From JBDSEG01 sp039920165 (GTDB lineage Bacteria; Pseudomonadota; Gammaproteobacteria; Burkholderiales; Burkholderiaceae_C), in the NCBI GenBank assembly GCA_039920165.1, contig JBDSEG010000124.1, forward strand, positions 1 through 12,788: 12,788 nt of DNA. Direction: 5' to 3'. The translations under genes were made by a program, and so were the position numbers. Positions 1 through 7,166 of the stretch are shown piece by piece; position 1 is the stretch's first letter; every line of letters begins with the position of its first letter. The notes under the pieces are model-generated. The model was not told the DNA's origin. It searched no databases and worked only from the letters and a program-made list of their open reading frames with translations.

Positions 1-4
1 ACAT
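1..4 (-). CDS. Possible start of a downstream minus-strand gene (only the ATG is in the window)
   Basis: On the minus strand an ATG lies at 4-2, preceded by an AAAGGGA Shine-Dalgarno-like sequence (complement of 13-19) at a spacing of 8 bases. It follows the broken hydroxylase gene, which ends at 40, in the same direction, so it would be the next gene of the same transcript. Nothing can be said about the product because the coding sequence runs out of the window. Confidence 0.3.
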
Positions 5-39
5 GCTCGGATTCCCTTTCGAGTGAAGGCGCGCAGTGG

Positions 40-1041
40 TCAGGCGAGCGCTGCGCGCCGCGCATCCGGCAGCGCGAGAATTGCTTGGGCATCCGCCGCA
101 GTGCCGAAGACATAGTGGTCGGGACGCAGCAGCGCGGCATGGCATTCGTGCTGAAGCAGCCAGGCCGCAGCGCCGCCTTCGATCTCGGCGCTGCGGGGCC
201 TGCACAGGTCGAAGGGCACGACGCGGTCGGGCAGTGGCGGCACACCGAGCGCGCCGTCAAGAACGAGTCGCCAGTCGTGCCCGCAGCGTGCCTGCGCCCT
301 CGCTCGCGAAACAGCAGGCCGTCGCTGAGCGCGGGCAGGATGTCCTGGCGCGGCGTATCCCTCACGACGCCAGCGCATTCGTCGAGCAGCCGCGCATAGC
401 GATGGCGGGCGCGCGCCAGGTCGCGTTCGCAGATTACTGCGCCCACGTGCTTGATGCGGCGAGTGAGTTCGCGCACGTGGGCCTTGCGCTCGTCGCCGTA
501 GATGTCAAGCAACCGCTCGCCGGCGGCGCCCCGCACCTCTGCGCGCAGCACCGTACCGACCTTCCACGCCAAGTTGGCTACGTCGCCCACGCCCTGACAC
601 ATTCCCTGGCCGAGAAATGGTGGCTGCATGTGCGCAGCATCGCCCGCGATGAAGACGCGTCCGACACGCCAGCGTTCGGCCACCAAGGCGTGGAAGCGGT
701 AGCTGGGCTGGCGCCACAGCGTGCCTTCGTCGGGTGCGAGCCAGCGCCCGAGCAGTTCACAAGTACGCTCGGGCGTGGCCGCGTGCAACGGGTCTTCGCC
801 GGGCCGCAGGCTGATCTCCCAGCGCCTGTGGTTGCCGGGGCCGATGATGAACGAGCACCGCCGCCCGGGCTCGCAATACTGAACGCTCGTCGATGGTACG
901 CAGGCCAGGCCGCGTTCATGACCCGCGCATCGACGACCGGTCAGGGCTCGTCGAAATCGAGGTCTTCCAGCTCGAGTCCGAGCGCCGCGCGGACGCTGCT
1001 CGCGCCACCGTCGCAGCCGACCGCGTAGCGCGCCCGAATTC
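40..1041 (-). pseudogene. Broken FAD-dependent aromatic hydroxylase (MhpA / 3-(3-hydroxyphenyl)propionate hydroxylase-like)
   Basis: Minus-strand translation, joined over three frames, gives a recognisable flavoprotein hydroxylase. The pieces are: VGCDGG (about 1004-1021); then, in another frame, GPGNHRRWE and PGEDP (about 790-845); ALVAERW and the FAD-ribityl motif GDAAHMQPPFLGQGM (about 600-690); and, in a third frame, the C-terminal LLRPDHYVFG. Family members are NAD(P)H-dependent monooxygenases that hydroxylate a phenolic ring. Visible lesions are a TGA at 941-943 where the family has Trp after FDEP, a frameshift near 895-910, a second frameshift near 265-310, and loss of the N-terminal FAD-binding GxGxxG region, which should lie beyond about 1041. 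The gene is cut exactly where the oppositely oriented GntR remnant begins. With three independent lesions plus truncation it is almost certainly inactive. The exact substrate class is inferred. Confidence 0.85.
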
Positions 1042-1694
1042 GGCTGGCGAGGCACTGGCAGAGCGCTATTGCGCCAGCGCCACACCGCTGCGCGAGGCGC
1101 TTAACCGGTTGGTGTCGGACGGCCTCGTCGAACGGCGCGAACAGCGAGGCTTCGTGGTGGCCGGCATCAGCCCCGACGCCCTGTCCGAGATCACCAAGAC
1201 ACGTTGCTGGCTCGAGGGCGTCGCGCTTCGCGAATCGATCGCGTCGCACGGCACGGCCTGGGAAGAGGCGCTGGTGCTCGCCCCCCAATCGCCTGGCGCG
1301 CACGCCGCGCTCGCTGTCCGAGCGTCGATTCGAGGACAACCCGGCGTGGAAGCCTCTCCACCGCGCTTTTCACCGTGCCCTGATCGGCGCCTGCGGCTCG
1401 CGCTGGCTGCTTCTGTTCTGCGACCAACTGGCCGATCAGCACCACCGCTATCGACGACTGTCCGCGCCGCGCGCCTTCGCCGAGCGTGGCGTGAAGGGCG
1501 AGCACCAGCAACTGCTCGAGGTCGCCCTCGCCGGCCACGCCGACAAGGCAGTGGCTTTGCTGAGTGCGCATTTCGAACGGATCGCCAAGGTCATCCGCGA
1601 AGATCCCGACCTGTTTTCCGCCGCCGCTTGGCCGGCGTGCGGCGGCACATCCTGCGACGATCGCAGCACTTTCGAGATCGGAGATGGCCCATGA
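1036..1694 (+). pseudogene. Broken GntR-family regulator, FCD (FadR-like) subfamily
   Basis: The remnant starts inside the winged-helix domain: LAERYCASATPLREALNRL and VSDGLVERREQRGFVV are the typical recognition-helix and wing region. The preceding N-terminal helix and any start codon are missing. At about 1275-1290, around a run of six C, the frame changes: LVLA ends in one frame, and the FCD effector domain (NPAWKPLHRAFHRAL, then a His/Arg-rich helix and an LLSAHFERI segment) continues in the next frame to a TGA at 1692-1694. That TGA overlaps the following ATG. GntR/FCD proteins normally repress catabolic operons and are released by a carboxylate or CoA-type ligand, so this was probably the local regulator of the genes around it. 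Without a complete DNA-binding domain it should not work. The single frameshift could be a homopolymer sequencing error, but the 5' truncation cannot. Confidence 0.8.
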
Positions 1695-1996
1695 TCATCG
1701 TCACCGGCACGGTTTACGCGCGCACCGACACCGTCGATCAACTTCTCTTGATCAGTCGTGAACACGTGCTGCGCTCGCGCACCGAGCCGGGTTGCCTCGA
1801 GCACGGCGTCGCGATCGATGCTGACGATCCGCTGCGACTTGTCTTCTTCGAGCGCTGGGCCGACCGGGCGTCGATCGACACGCACATGAAGGTGCCGGCG
1901 TCGCGCGCATTCGGCAAGCAGCTCATGGCATTCGTCGACCGGCCGCCGACCTTGAACCTGTACGACGTGATCGAACTCGTGAGGCCTGCACCATGA
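1691..1996 (+). CDS. ABM-domain protein (putative quinol / antibiotic-biosynthesis-type monooxygenase)
   Basis: A 101-residue protein starting MIIVTGTVYA and containing the repeated beta-alpha-beta pattern of the dimeric ferredoxin-like ABM fold: a first strand, a helix with REHVLRSRTEPGCLEHGVA, then VFFERWADRASIDTHM and a C-terminal FVDRPPTLNLYDV. Family members are small cofactor-free monooxygenases acting on quinols or polyketide-like aromatics, or dimeric binding proteins. A GGAG at 1680-1683 sits 7 bases before ATG 1691. The start overlaps the GntR stop (ATGA), and the stop overlaps the next start (ATGA at 1993), so it is translationally coupled within the operon. The gene appears intact although both genes upstream are broken. 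Substrate unknown. Confidence 0.8.
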   Translation: MIIVTGTVYARTDTVDQLLLISREHVLRSRTEPGCLEHGVAIDADDPLRLVFFERWADRASIDTHMKVPASRAFGKQLMAFVDRPPTLNLYDVIELVRPAP

Positions 1997-2910
1997 CCGA
2001 CCCGGTCGGGCCCCACAAGACGCCGGAGCGCTACGCCGATGCCAACGGCATCCGGCTTTGCTACGACAGTTTCGGCGTCCCGTCCGACCCCGCGCTGCTG
2101 CTCGTCATGGGCCTCGGTAGTCAGATGATCGCGTGGGACGACGCCTTTTGCGCGCAGCTTGCCGGGCACGGCTTTCACGTTGTCCGCTTCGACAACCGCG
2201 ATATCGGCCGGTCCACACGCTTCGATGCCGCGGGCGTGCCCCGGGTTCGCAAGGCGATGCTGGCCGCGGTGTTGGGACGCCCGATCCGCGCGCCATATCT
2301 GCTGCGCGACATGGCCGAAGACGCGCGCGGGTTGCTCGACCACCTCGGCATCGATCGCGCGCACGTGGTCGGCGCGTCAATGGGCGGTGCCATCGCGCAG
2401 CTGCTCGCCGCCCATCATCCGCAACGTGTTCGAAGCCTGACTTCGGTGATGGCGACCAGCGGAGCGCCGGGCCTGCCGCCGCCCAAGCTGACCGCACTGG
2501 CCCTGCTTACCCGGCCGGCACCCACCGATCTGGCGGGTTTCACGAAGCACTATCGAAAAACCTGGCAAGTCCTGCGCGCCGGCCACTTCGCACCCGACGA
2601 ATCGCGCGATGCCGAACGCGCAGCCCGGATCCACTCGCGCGGTCTGAACCCGGCCGGTGCGGCGCGGCAGACGGTTGCGATCCTCGCCTCGGGTAGTCGC
2701 AAAGCCGCGCTCTCCGGCGTCACCGTGCCGACGCTCGTCATCCACGGCAATGTCGATCCGCTGATCCCGGTCGAGTGCGGCATCGACGTCGCCCGCACGG
2801 TGCCGGGCGCGAAGCTTGTTGTCATCGAAGGCATGGGACACGCGTTGCCCATCTCGATGTGGCCGCAGATCATCGACGCCATCGCCTCGCACGCCGCTGC
2901 CGCGGCATGA
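1993..2910 (+). CDS. Alpha/beta-fold hydrolase (RdmC/aclacinomycin methylesterase-like)
   Basis: A 305-residue soluble alpha/beta hydrolase without a signal peptide. Visible elements are the oxyanion-hole region LLLVMGLGSQ (about 36-44), FDNRDIGRS (66-74), the nucleophile elbow VGASMGG with Ser129, the acid in HGNVDPLIP (Asp255) and the catalytic His in GMGHALP (His283). The triad is therefore complete and in the right order and spacing. The layout, including DNRDIGRS and the GMGHALP ending, resembles methylesterases such as RdmC and many uncharacterised hydrolases of catabolic clusters; the true ester or C-C bond target cannot be told. It starts at an ATG overlapping the stop of the ABM gene and is followed after 19 bases by the dehydrogenase, so it is co-transcribed with them. 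Confidence 0.88.
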   Translation: MTDPVGPHKTPERYADANGIRLCYDSFGVPSDPALLLVMGLGSQMIAWDDAFCAQLAGHGFHVVRFDNRDIGRSTRFDAAGVPRVRKAMLAAVLGRPIRAPYLLRDMAEDARGLLDHLGIDRAHVVGASMGGAIAQLLAAHHPQRVRSLTSVMATSGAPGLPPPKLTALALLTRPAPTDLAGFTKHYRKTWQVLRAGHFAPDESRDAERAARIHSRGLNPAGAARQTVAILASGSRKAALSGVTVPTLVIHGNVDPLIPVECGIDVARTVPGAKLVVIEGMGHALPISMWPQIIDAIASHAAAAA

Positions 2911-2929
2911 TCCATCCTGAAAGTCCAGC

Positions 2930-3658
2930 ATGACCGACAAGAAAGCCATCCTCGTCATCGGTGCCGGCGACGCCACCGGCGGCGCGATCGCGCGGCACTT
3001 CGCGCGCGAGGGGTATGTCGCGTGCGTCACCCGGCGTTCGGCCGACAAGCTCGAGCCGCTGCTCGCGCAGATCAGGGCCGAAGGCGGCGAGGCGCACGGC
3101 TTCGGCAGCGATGCGCGCGAGGAAGATGAGATGGTGGCGCTGGTCGAGCAGATCGAGCGCGAGATCGCGCCGATCGAAGTGGCCGTGTTCAACATTGGCG
3201 CGAACGTGCGTTTCGGCATCACCGAGACGACCGCGCGCGTCTACCGCAAGGTGTGGGAGATGGCGTGCTTCGGCGGCTTCCTGATGGGACGCGAAGTGGC
3301 CCGGGTGATGCTGCCGCGCGGGCGCGGAACCATCATCTTCACCGGCGCTACGGCCAGCCTGCGCGGGCGCGAAGGCTTTGCCGCCTTCGCCGGCGCCAAG
3401 CATGCGCTGCGCGCGCTCGCGCAAAGCATGGCGCGCGAGCTGTGGCCGAAAGGCATCCACGTGGCGCACCCGGTGATCGATGGCGCCATCGACACCGAAT
3501 TCATCCGCAATAAGTTTCCCGAACGCTATGCCTTGAAAGACCAGCACGGCATCCTTGATCCGGAGTCGATCGCGCAGGCCTACTGGCAGATCCACCAGCA
3601 GCCTCGCGACGCGTGGACGCACGAGACGGAGCTGCGGCCGTGGATGGAGACGTGGTGA
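2930..3658 (+). CDS. Short-chain dehydrogenase/reductase, atypical active site (Phe in place of Tyr)
   Basis: A 242-residue Rossmann-fold SDR. The N-terminal dinucleotide motif is GAGDATGG (residues 11-18), with an Arg pair at 35-36 (TRRSADKL) suggesting NADP(H). A central FNIGANV replaces the usual NNAG. The catalytic Ser region is FTGATASLRG (Ser143). The YxxxK motif is replaced by FAGAK (Phe153, Lys157): Lys is present but the catalytic Tyr is not. From recollection of the family, several related SDRs with the downstream HVAHPVIDG signature also carry Phe here, so this is probably a subfamily trait rather than a mutation. Catalysis by the standard mechanism is then doubtful. The gene sits 19 bases after the hydrolase and 28 bases before the isomerase-like gene in the same operon, consistent with a catabolic oxidoreductase step or a binding role. 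Confidence 0.85.
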   Translation: MTDKKAILVIGAGDATGGAIARHFAREGYVACVTRRSADKLEPLLAQIRAEGGEAHGFGSDAREEDEMVALVEQIEREIAPIEVAVFNIGANVRFGITETTARVYRKVWEMACFGGFLMGREVARVMLPRGRGTIIFTGATASLRGREGFAAFAGAKHALRALAQSMARELWPKGIHVAHPVIDGAIDTEFIRNKFPERYALKDQHGILDPESIAQAYWQIHQQPRDAWTHETELRPWMETW

Positions 3659-3686
3659 ACGACCGATCGGAAAGGAGCACCGTCTC

Positions 3687-4298
3687 ATGAAGGCTCCCGC
3701 CCAGTTCCTGTTCGACTTCGGCAGCCCCAATGCTTACCTGTGCCACAAGGTGCTTGGCGGTATCGAAGCGCGCACAGGCGTGTGCTTTGAGTACGTGCCG
3801 ATCCTGCTCGGCGGCTTGTTCAAGCTGTGCAACAACCGCTCGCCGGTCGAAGCCTTCGCCGAAATCTCCAACAAGCTCGCCTACGACCGGCTCGAGATGC
3901 GGCGCTTCGTCGAGCGCCATCGGCTGGTGAAGTTCAGACCCAACCCGTTCTTTCCGGTCAATACGCTCAAGATCATGCGGTTGGCGGTGGCCGCGCAGGA
4001 TCTGGGGAAGGGGCCGGCGACGATCGATGCGATGTACGCGGCGATGTGGGAGCAAGGTCGCAACCTGGACGATGCCGACGAGATCGCCGCCGTGCTGCGC
4101 GATGGGGGGCTGGACGGCCCCGCGCTGCAGGCCCGATCGCAGGAGGTCGAGGTCAAAGCCCTGCTCGCGGCCCATACCCGGTCGGCCTTCGAGCGCGGCG
4201 CCTTCGGCTCGCCCACCTTCTTCGTGGGCGGCGAGATGTTCTTCGGAAAGGACCGGCTGGGCGAGGTCGAGGAGGCCATCGTCAGTTCGCGCGCCTGA
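3687..4298 (+). CDS. 2-hydroxychromene-2-carboxylate isomerase-like protein (DsbA/kappa-GST fold)
   Basis: A 203-residue protein with the thioredoxin-like DsbA fold of HCCA isomerases. FLFDFGSPNAYL (7-18) carries the Ser13 that takes the place of the DsbA cysteine, a helical insertion domain follows, and GSPTFFVGGEMFFGKDRL (174-191) holds the cis-proline (Pro176) and the family's C-terminal signature. There is no CxxC motif, so it is not a disulfide oxidase. Characterised relatives use glutathione to isomerise 2-hydroxychromene-2-carboxylate in naphthalene breakdown; many paralogues in catabolic operons have unknown substrates. A strong AAAGGAG ribosome binding site (3671-3677) precedes ATG 3687. 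It is the last gene of the plus-strand operon and converges with the acyltransferase gene, with only 16 bases between the stops and no obvious terminator. Confidence 0.88.
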   Translation: MKAPAQFLFDFGSPNAYLCHKVLGGIEARTGVCFEYVPILLGGLFKLCNNRSPVEAFAEISNKLAYDRLEMRRFVERHRLVKFRPNPFFPVNTLKIMRLAVAAQDLGKGPATIDAMYAAMWEQGRNLDDADEIAAVLRDGGLDGPALQARSQEVEVKALLAAHTRSAFERGAFGSPTFFVGGEMFFGKDRLGEVEEAIVSSRA

Positions 4299-4314
4299 CC
4301 GCGCGCAGACCGGC

Positions 4315-5952
4315 TCAGCCCGCTCGCTTGGACGCTGCGCCGCCGGCGGCGCGAGTGCGCTTGGCGGACGCGGTCTTCACCGCCGCGGACTTGGCGCGCG
4401 CTGTTTTTGCGCCCGATGGCTTGGCTGCCGCCGACTTGGTACGAACCGGCGCACGCGGCCTCGACGCCTTTGGTGCCGGTGCGGGGGCGGGTGTTGGAAC
4501 CGCAGCCATGACCATCATTTCCGCGGGCGGTCGCTCTTCGACGCTGTCCAGCGCGCGGATCTCTTCCAGCGTCGTGCGCAGATAGTCGATCAACTCGTGC
4601 GACTCCTCCTGCGACATCACGCGCCGGCACGCAGTGATGCCGAATTCCAGCATCCCGGCGTAGCTTTGCACCGTGATATTCAGGCCCATGCCGTGGTACG
4701 GGATCGAGACGGGGAAGTAGTGCAGCATGCGTGCACCCGCCATGTACAAGGGCATCGGCAGACCAGGCACGTTCGAGATGGCGACGTTGGCGACCGCGGG
4801 CATCCGGCCCGCCAGGTTGGAGCGGCCGAAGAGCGTCGCCATGCCCGACATGAGCCAGGGCGCGCCGGTGATCGGCAGGTCGAGGCCGAGCACCGGTTTG
4901 AGTTCCGACACCACGGCTTTGGCGGCTTCGGACGACGCGTGAATCGCCTTGAAGCGCTCGGCCGTGCTCGCGAGGGTGGTGGCCAGGTCGACGCGGATCG
5001 CCGACACCTGGTTGTTGAGCGAATCGTCATTCGCGCCTCGCAGGCTGACCGGAACGCCGGCGATCAAAGACTTCTTCGGCAGCAGATCGCGCTCAATGAG
5101 AAAGCTGCGCAGCGCGCCCGCGCACATCGTCATCACCACCGTATTGACGGTGCCGCCCACACGCTTGCCCAGGGCCTTGATATCGGCGAGCGGCACGGAC
5201 AGTGTGCTGAACGAACGCTGGTTGGTGATCGATACGTTGAAGATCGATTTCGGCGCGAGACCGAGGCTCAGGCTGCGCGCCCCCTTTTCGTTCGCGCGCG
5301 TGGCGATGAGCTTGCCTGCGGCGCCGATTGCCTTGACCGCTTGCGGCACGAGCTTGCCAACCTTGACGTACTGCGCGATGGCATTCGACACACCGGCCTG
5401 CAGCAACTCGGCCACGCCGAGCTGGTAGGCGTTGCCGGCGCGCGCGGCACGCGGCGGGCGCACGGCGCGCATCTCGGGCGTCACGTCGTAGAACACCTTG
5501 GCGAGTTCGACGCCGGCCTTGCCGTCGATACCGCTGTGGTGCGCCTTGGTGTAGGTCGCGACCTGGCCGTTCTCCAGGCCGTCTATCACGTAAAGCTCCC
5601 ACAGCGGGCGGCTGCGGTCGAGCAGAGTCGCGTGCAAGCGCGCGACCAGCGCTTCGAGTTGCTCCATGTTGCCGGGGCGGCGCAGCGTGTGGAAGCGTAC
5701 GTGGTAGTCGAGATCGATATCGTCGTCCTCGATCCACACCGGGTCGGCCAGCTCGAATGGCATCTGCGCGAGCTTGCGGTTGAACAGGCTTCCGAGGTGG
5801 CGGCGTTCGGCCACCATCGCCTTCACGTCTTCGTAGTAGTCGCCCTTGTAGCCGGCGGGCAGCTCGAACAGCATCAGGCTGCCGACATGCATCGGCGTTT
5901 CAGGCGTTTCCAGGTGCAGGAACGCCGCATCGGTGCTGCTGAGGTGGTTCAT
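4315..5952 (-). CDS. Wax ester synthase / diacylglycerol acyltransferase (WS/DGAT) with basic C-terminal tail
   Basis: A 545-residue protein starting MNHLSSTDAAFLHLE, typical of bacterial WS/DGAT enzymes, which transfer acyl-CoA to fatty alcohols or diacylglycerol to make storage lipid. The active-site HHxxxDG is present as HHSGIDG (residues 138-144). PLWELYVIDGL (116-126) and the C-terminal SNVPGLPMPLYMAGAR and SYAGMLEFG segments also match. The ATG at 5952 is preferred over an in-frame TTG at 5958 because AAGAG lies 7 bases upstream of it. Residues about 486-545 form a low-complexity Pro/Ala then Lys/Ala/Arg/Ser tail (KSAAAKPSGAK and similar) beyond the catalytic domain, resembling histone H1 tails. 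The enzyme is expected at the cytoplasmic membrane and lipid inclusions. The upstream lipase-like gene is in the same direction but 336 bases away. Confidence 0.93.
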   Translation of the reverse strand: MNHLSSTDAAFLHLETPETPMHVGSLMLFELPAGYKGDYYEDVKAMVAERRHLGSLFNRKLAQMPFELADPVWIEDDDIDLDYHVRFHTLRRPGNMEQLEALVARLHATLLDRSRPLWELYVIDGLENGQVATYTKAHHSGIDGKAGVELAKVFYDVTPEMRAVRPPRAARAGNAYQLGVAELLQAGVSNAIAQYVKVGKLVPQAVKAIGAAGKLIATRANEKGARSLSLGLAPKSIFNVSITNQRSFSTLSVPLADIKALGKRVGGTVNTVVMTMCAGALRSFLIERDLLPKKSLIAGVPVSLRGANDDSLNNQVSAIRVDLATTLASTAERFKAIHASSEAAKAVVSELKPVLGLDLPITGAPWLMSGMATLFGRSNLAGRMPAVANVAISNVPGLPMPLYMAGARMLHYFPVSIPYHGMGLNITVQSYAGMLEFGITACRRVMSQEESHELIDYLRTTLEEIRALDSVEERPPAEMMVMAAVPTPAPAPAPKASRPRAPVRTKSAAAKPSGAKTARAKSAAVKTASAKRTRAAGGAASKRAG

Positions 5953-6077
5953 CGGCAAGCTCTTGTCGTCGTGATCGATCGGGGGTGGTTTCGTTCAGGC
6001 CGCAAGTGCTGGCTCGGAACGGGCCGTATCGTCCGATCTTGCATTGCTTCGGGCCATTGCGCCAGCGCCTGCTCCCT

Positions 6078-6241
6078 AGTCCGCTGAATCATTGAAATGG
6101 ACGGTGAGGGACGCACGGGACGGGAGGCGATGCAAGGCGCTAAGCGCAGCGATACCCGTAGCCATCGCGAGCATTTGCAATGCCGCAGCGCACCCGTATC
6201 GCGTGGATAGCACCGATCCGATTTCAGTGATTCAGTGGACT
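6078..6241 (+). repeat. 164-nt imperfect inverted-repeat element (MITE-like, or structured RNA)
   Basis: The ends at 6078-6098 and 6221-6241 are inverted copies of each other: 19 of 21 positions are Watson-Crick pairs, and the other two are G-T and T-G, so a plus-strand RNA could pair all 21. Pairing goes on inward: 6099-6101 with 6217-6219, 6102-6106 with 6211-6215, 6112-6114 with 6201-6203, 6115-6119 with 6193-6197, 6126-6128 with 6182-6184, 6132-6135 with 6175-6178, and 6149-6153 with 6164-6168 closing the apex. Nearly the whole element can thus form one long hairpin. No target-site duplication is obvious and no convincing reading frame lies inside. It fills most of the 336-base gap 5953-6288 between two minus-strand genes; the remaining 125 bases (5953-6077) presumably hold the acyltransferase promoter and leader, in which I see no strong promoter. 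Confidence 0.6.
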
Positions 6242-6288
6242 CGGAGGCTGTCGCACTTTGGCGGGGCCAGGTTCGGGATGCGGTCGCC

Positions 6289-7077
6289 TCAGGCGGCGAC
6301 GCCGCGGTCCCGATGCGGGTCGCGGTAGATCAGGCCACGCGCACCGCTGCGGTCGAAATGGCGCCACTGCCCCTCGGGCTGGGCGAGCCGGTCTGCGATC
6401 GCGAACAGCACCGCGGGATTGTGGCCGAGGCCACAGTGGCTGCCTTCGATCTCGATGTTCTCGGCCAGCGGCCCTTCCCGCTCGAGACATCCGCGCCAGT
6501 TGACGATGCCGTCGGTGCGGGTATAGATCGCGGTCGCGGGCACCGGCATCGGCCGGCCCATGTCGCCCCGGTGCGCCTGCACGTGCGGCTCGGCCTTGGT
6601 GCCGCTGACGCGCTCGTACACCTTCCAGGCATTGCTCGCCTTCGGCGACCCGGCGAACGGACTGCCGAGGGTGATGACGCCGCGCACTTGCTCGGGCGCG
6701 CGGCGCGCGAGTTCGCGCGCGAATACGCCGCCGAGGCTCCAGCCGACCAGGCTCACCTTGCGGCCGTGCCTCTCGAACAGCGAGGCCAGACGCTCCTGCA
6801 TCTTTTCCTCGGCTCCCGGCCGCGGCCCGTGGTTGGGCCCGAGCTTCCAGCCGTGGACGTGGTAGCCACGGTCGCGCAGAAACGCGCGCATCAGCACGGT
6901 CGAGGCATCGCTCGCGAGCAGGCCGGGCAACACCAGCACAGGGTGCCCGTCGCCGCGCGGCGCCCGGCGCAGCAGCGGCGCCAGCGTGAAATAAGCGCCA
7001 AGCTCCCAGATCGCGCGCAACTCCATGAGCATCAGGTTGCGCGAAGGTGGCTTTCTCGCTTCGGATTCAGAGGCCAT
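6289..7077 (-). CDS. Alpha/beta hydrolase, lipase/esterase-like
   Basis: A 262-residue hydrolase with an HPVLVLPGLLASDAST oxyanion region (45-60), the nucleophile elbow VGWSLGGVFA with Ser114, a probable acid in YTRTDGIVNW (Asp189), and a catalytic His in EGSHCGLGHNP (His214, less likely His219). PGLL, GWSLGG and GSHCGLGHNP together are typical of a bacterial triacylglycerol-lipase/PGAP1-like group often found with WS/DGAT genes. No signal peptide is visible, so it is predicted to be intracellular, perhaps acting on neutral lipid or a membrane ester. ATG 7077 has a GGAAAG about 13 bases upstream. The acyltransferase follows in the same direction after the hairpin element, suggesting a synthesis/turnover pair, although the long gap argues for separate promoters. 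Substrate is inferred only. Confidence 0.85.
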   Translation of the reverse strand: MASESEARKPPSRNLMLMELRAIWELGAYFTLAPLLRRAPRGDGHPVLVLPGLLASDASTVLMRAFLRDRGYHVHGWKLGPNHGPRPGAEEKMQERLASLFERHGRKVSLVGWSLGGVFARELARRAPEQVRGVITLGSPFAGSPKASNAWKVYERVSGTKAEPHVQAHRGDMGRPMPVPATAIYTRTDGIVNWRGCLEREGPLAENIEIEGSHCGLGHNPAVLFAIADRLAQPEGQWRHFDRSGARGLIYRDPHRDRGVAA

Positions 7078-7166
7078 GGCTCGACTTCGCTTTCCAGTTC
7101 AAGTTCATGCCGAAAGGGGCTCGCGAATGCCGACGGAACTATCCGGTCCCACCGCAACGACCCCCG

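Noticed and set aside
36..1028. Long plus-strand open frame (330 codons) over the hydroxylase remnant
   Set aside because: Its composition is Arg/Ala-rich shadow-type, and the minus strand carries clear hydroxylase motifs over the same stretch.
893..1996. Single 367-codon plus-strand frame joining the hydroxylase, regulator and ABM regions
   Set aside because: It is a chance fusion of an antisense stretch, the GntR HTH part, an out-of-frame FCD part and the true ABM gene. Only the ABM part from 1691 is a normal gene.
5953..6077. Promoter for the WS/DGAT gene
   Set aside because: No -35/-10 pair with acceptable matches and spacing could be picked on the minus strand. The promoter may be here but cannot be placed.
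4027..6087. 686-codon plus-strand open frame
   Set aside because: It is antisense to the WS/DGAT gene. No family motif is seen in it, while the minus strand has HHSGIDG and the rest of the enzyme.
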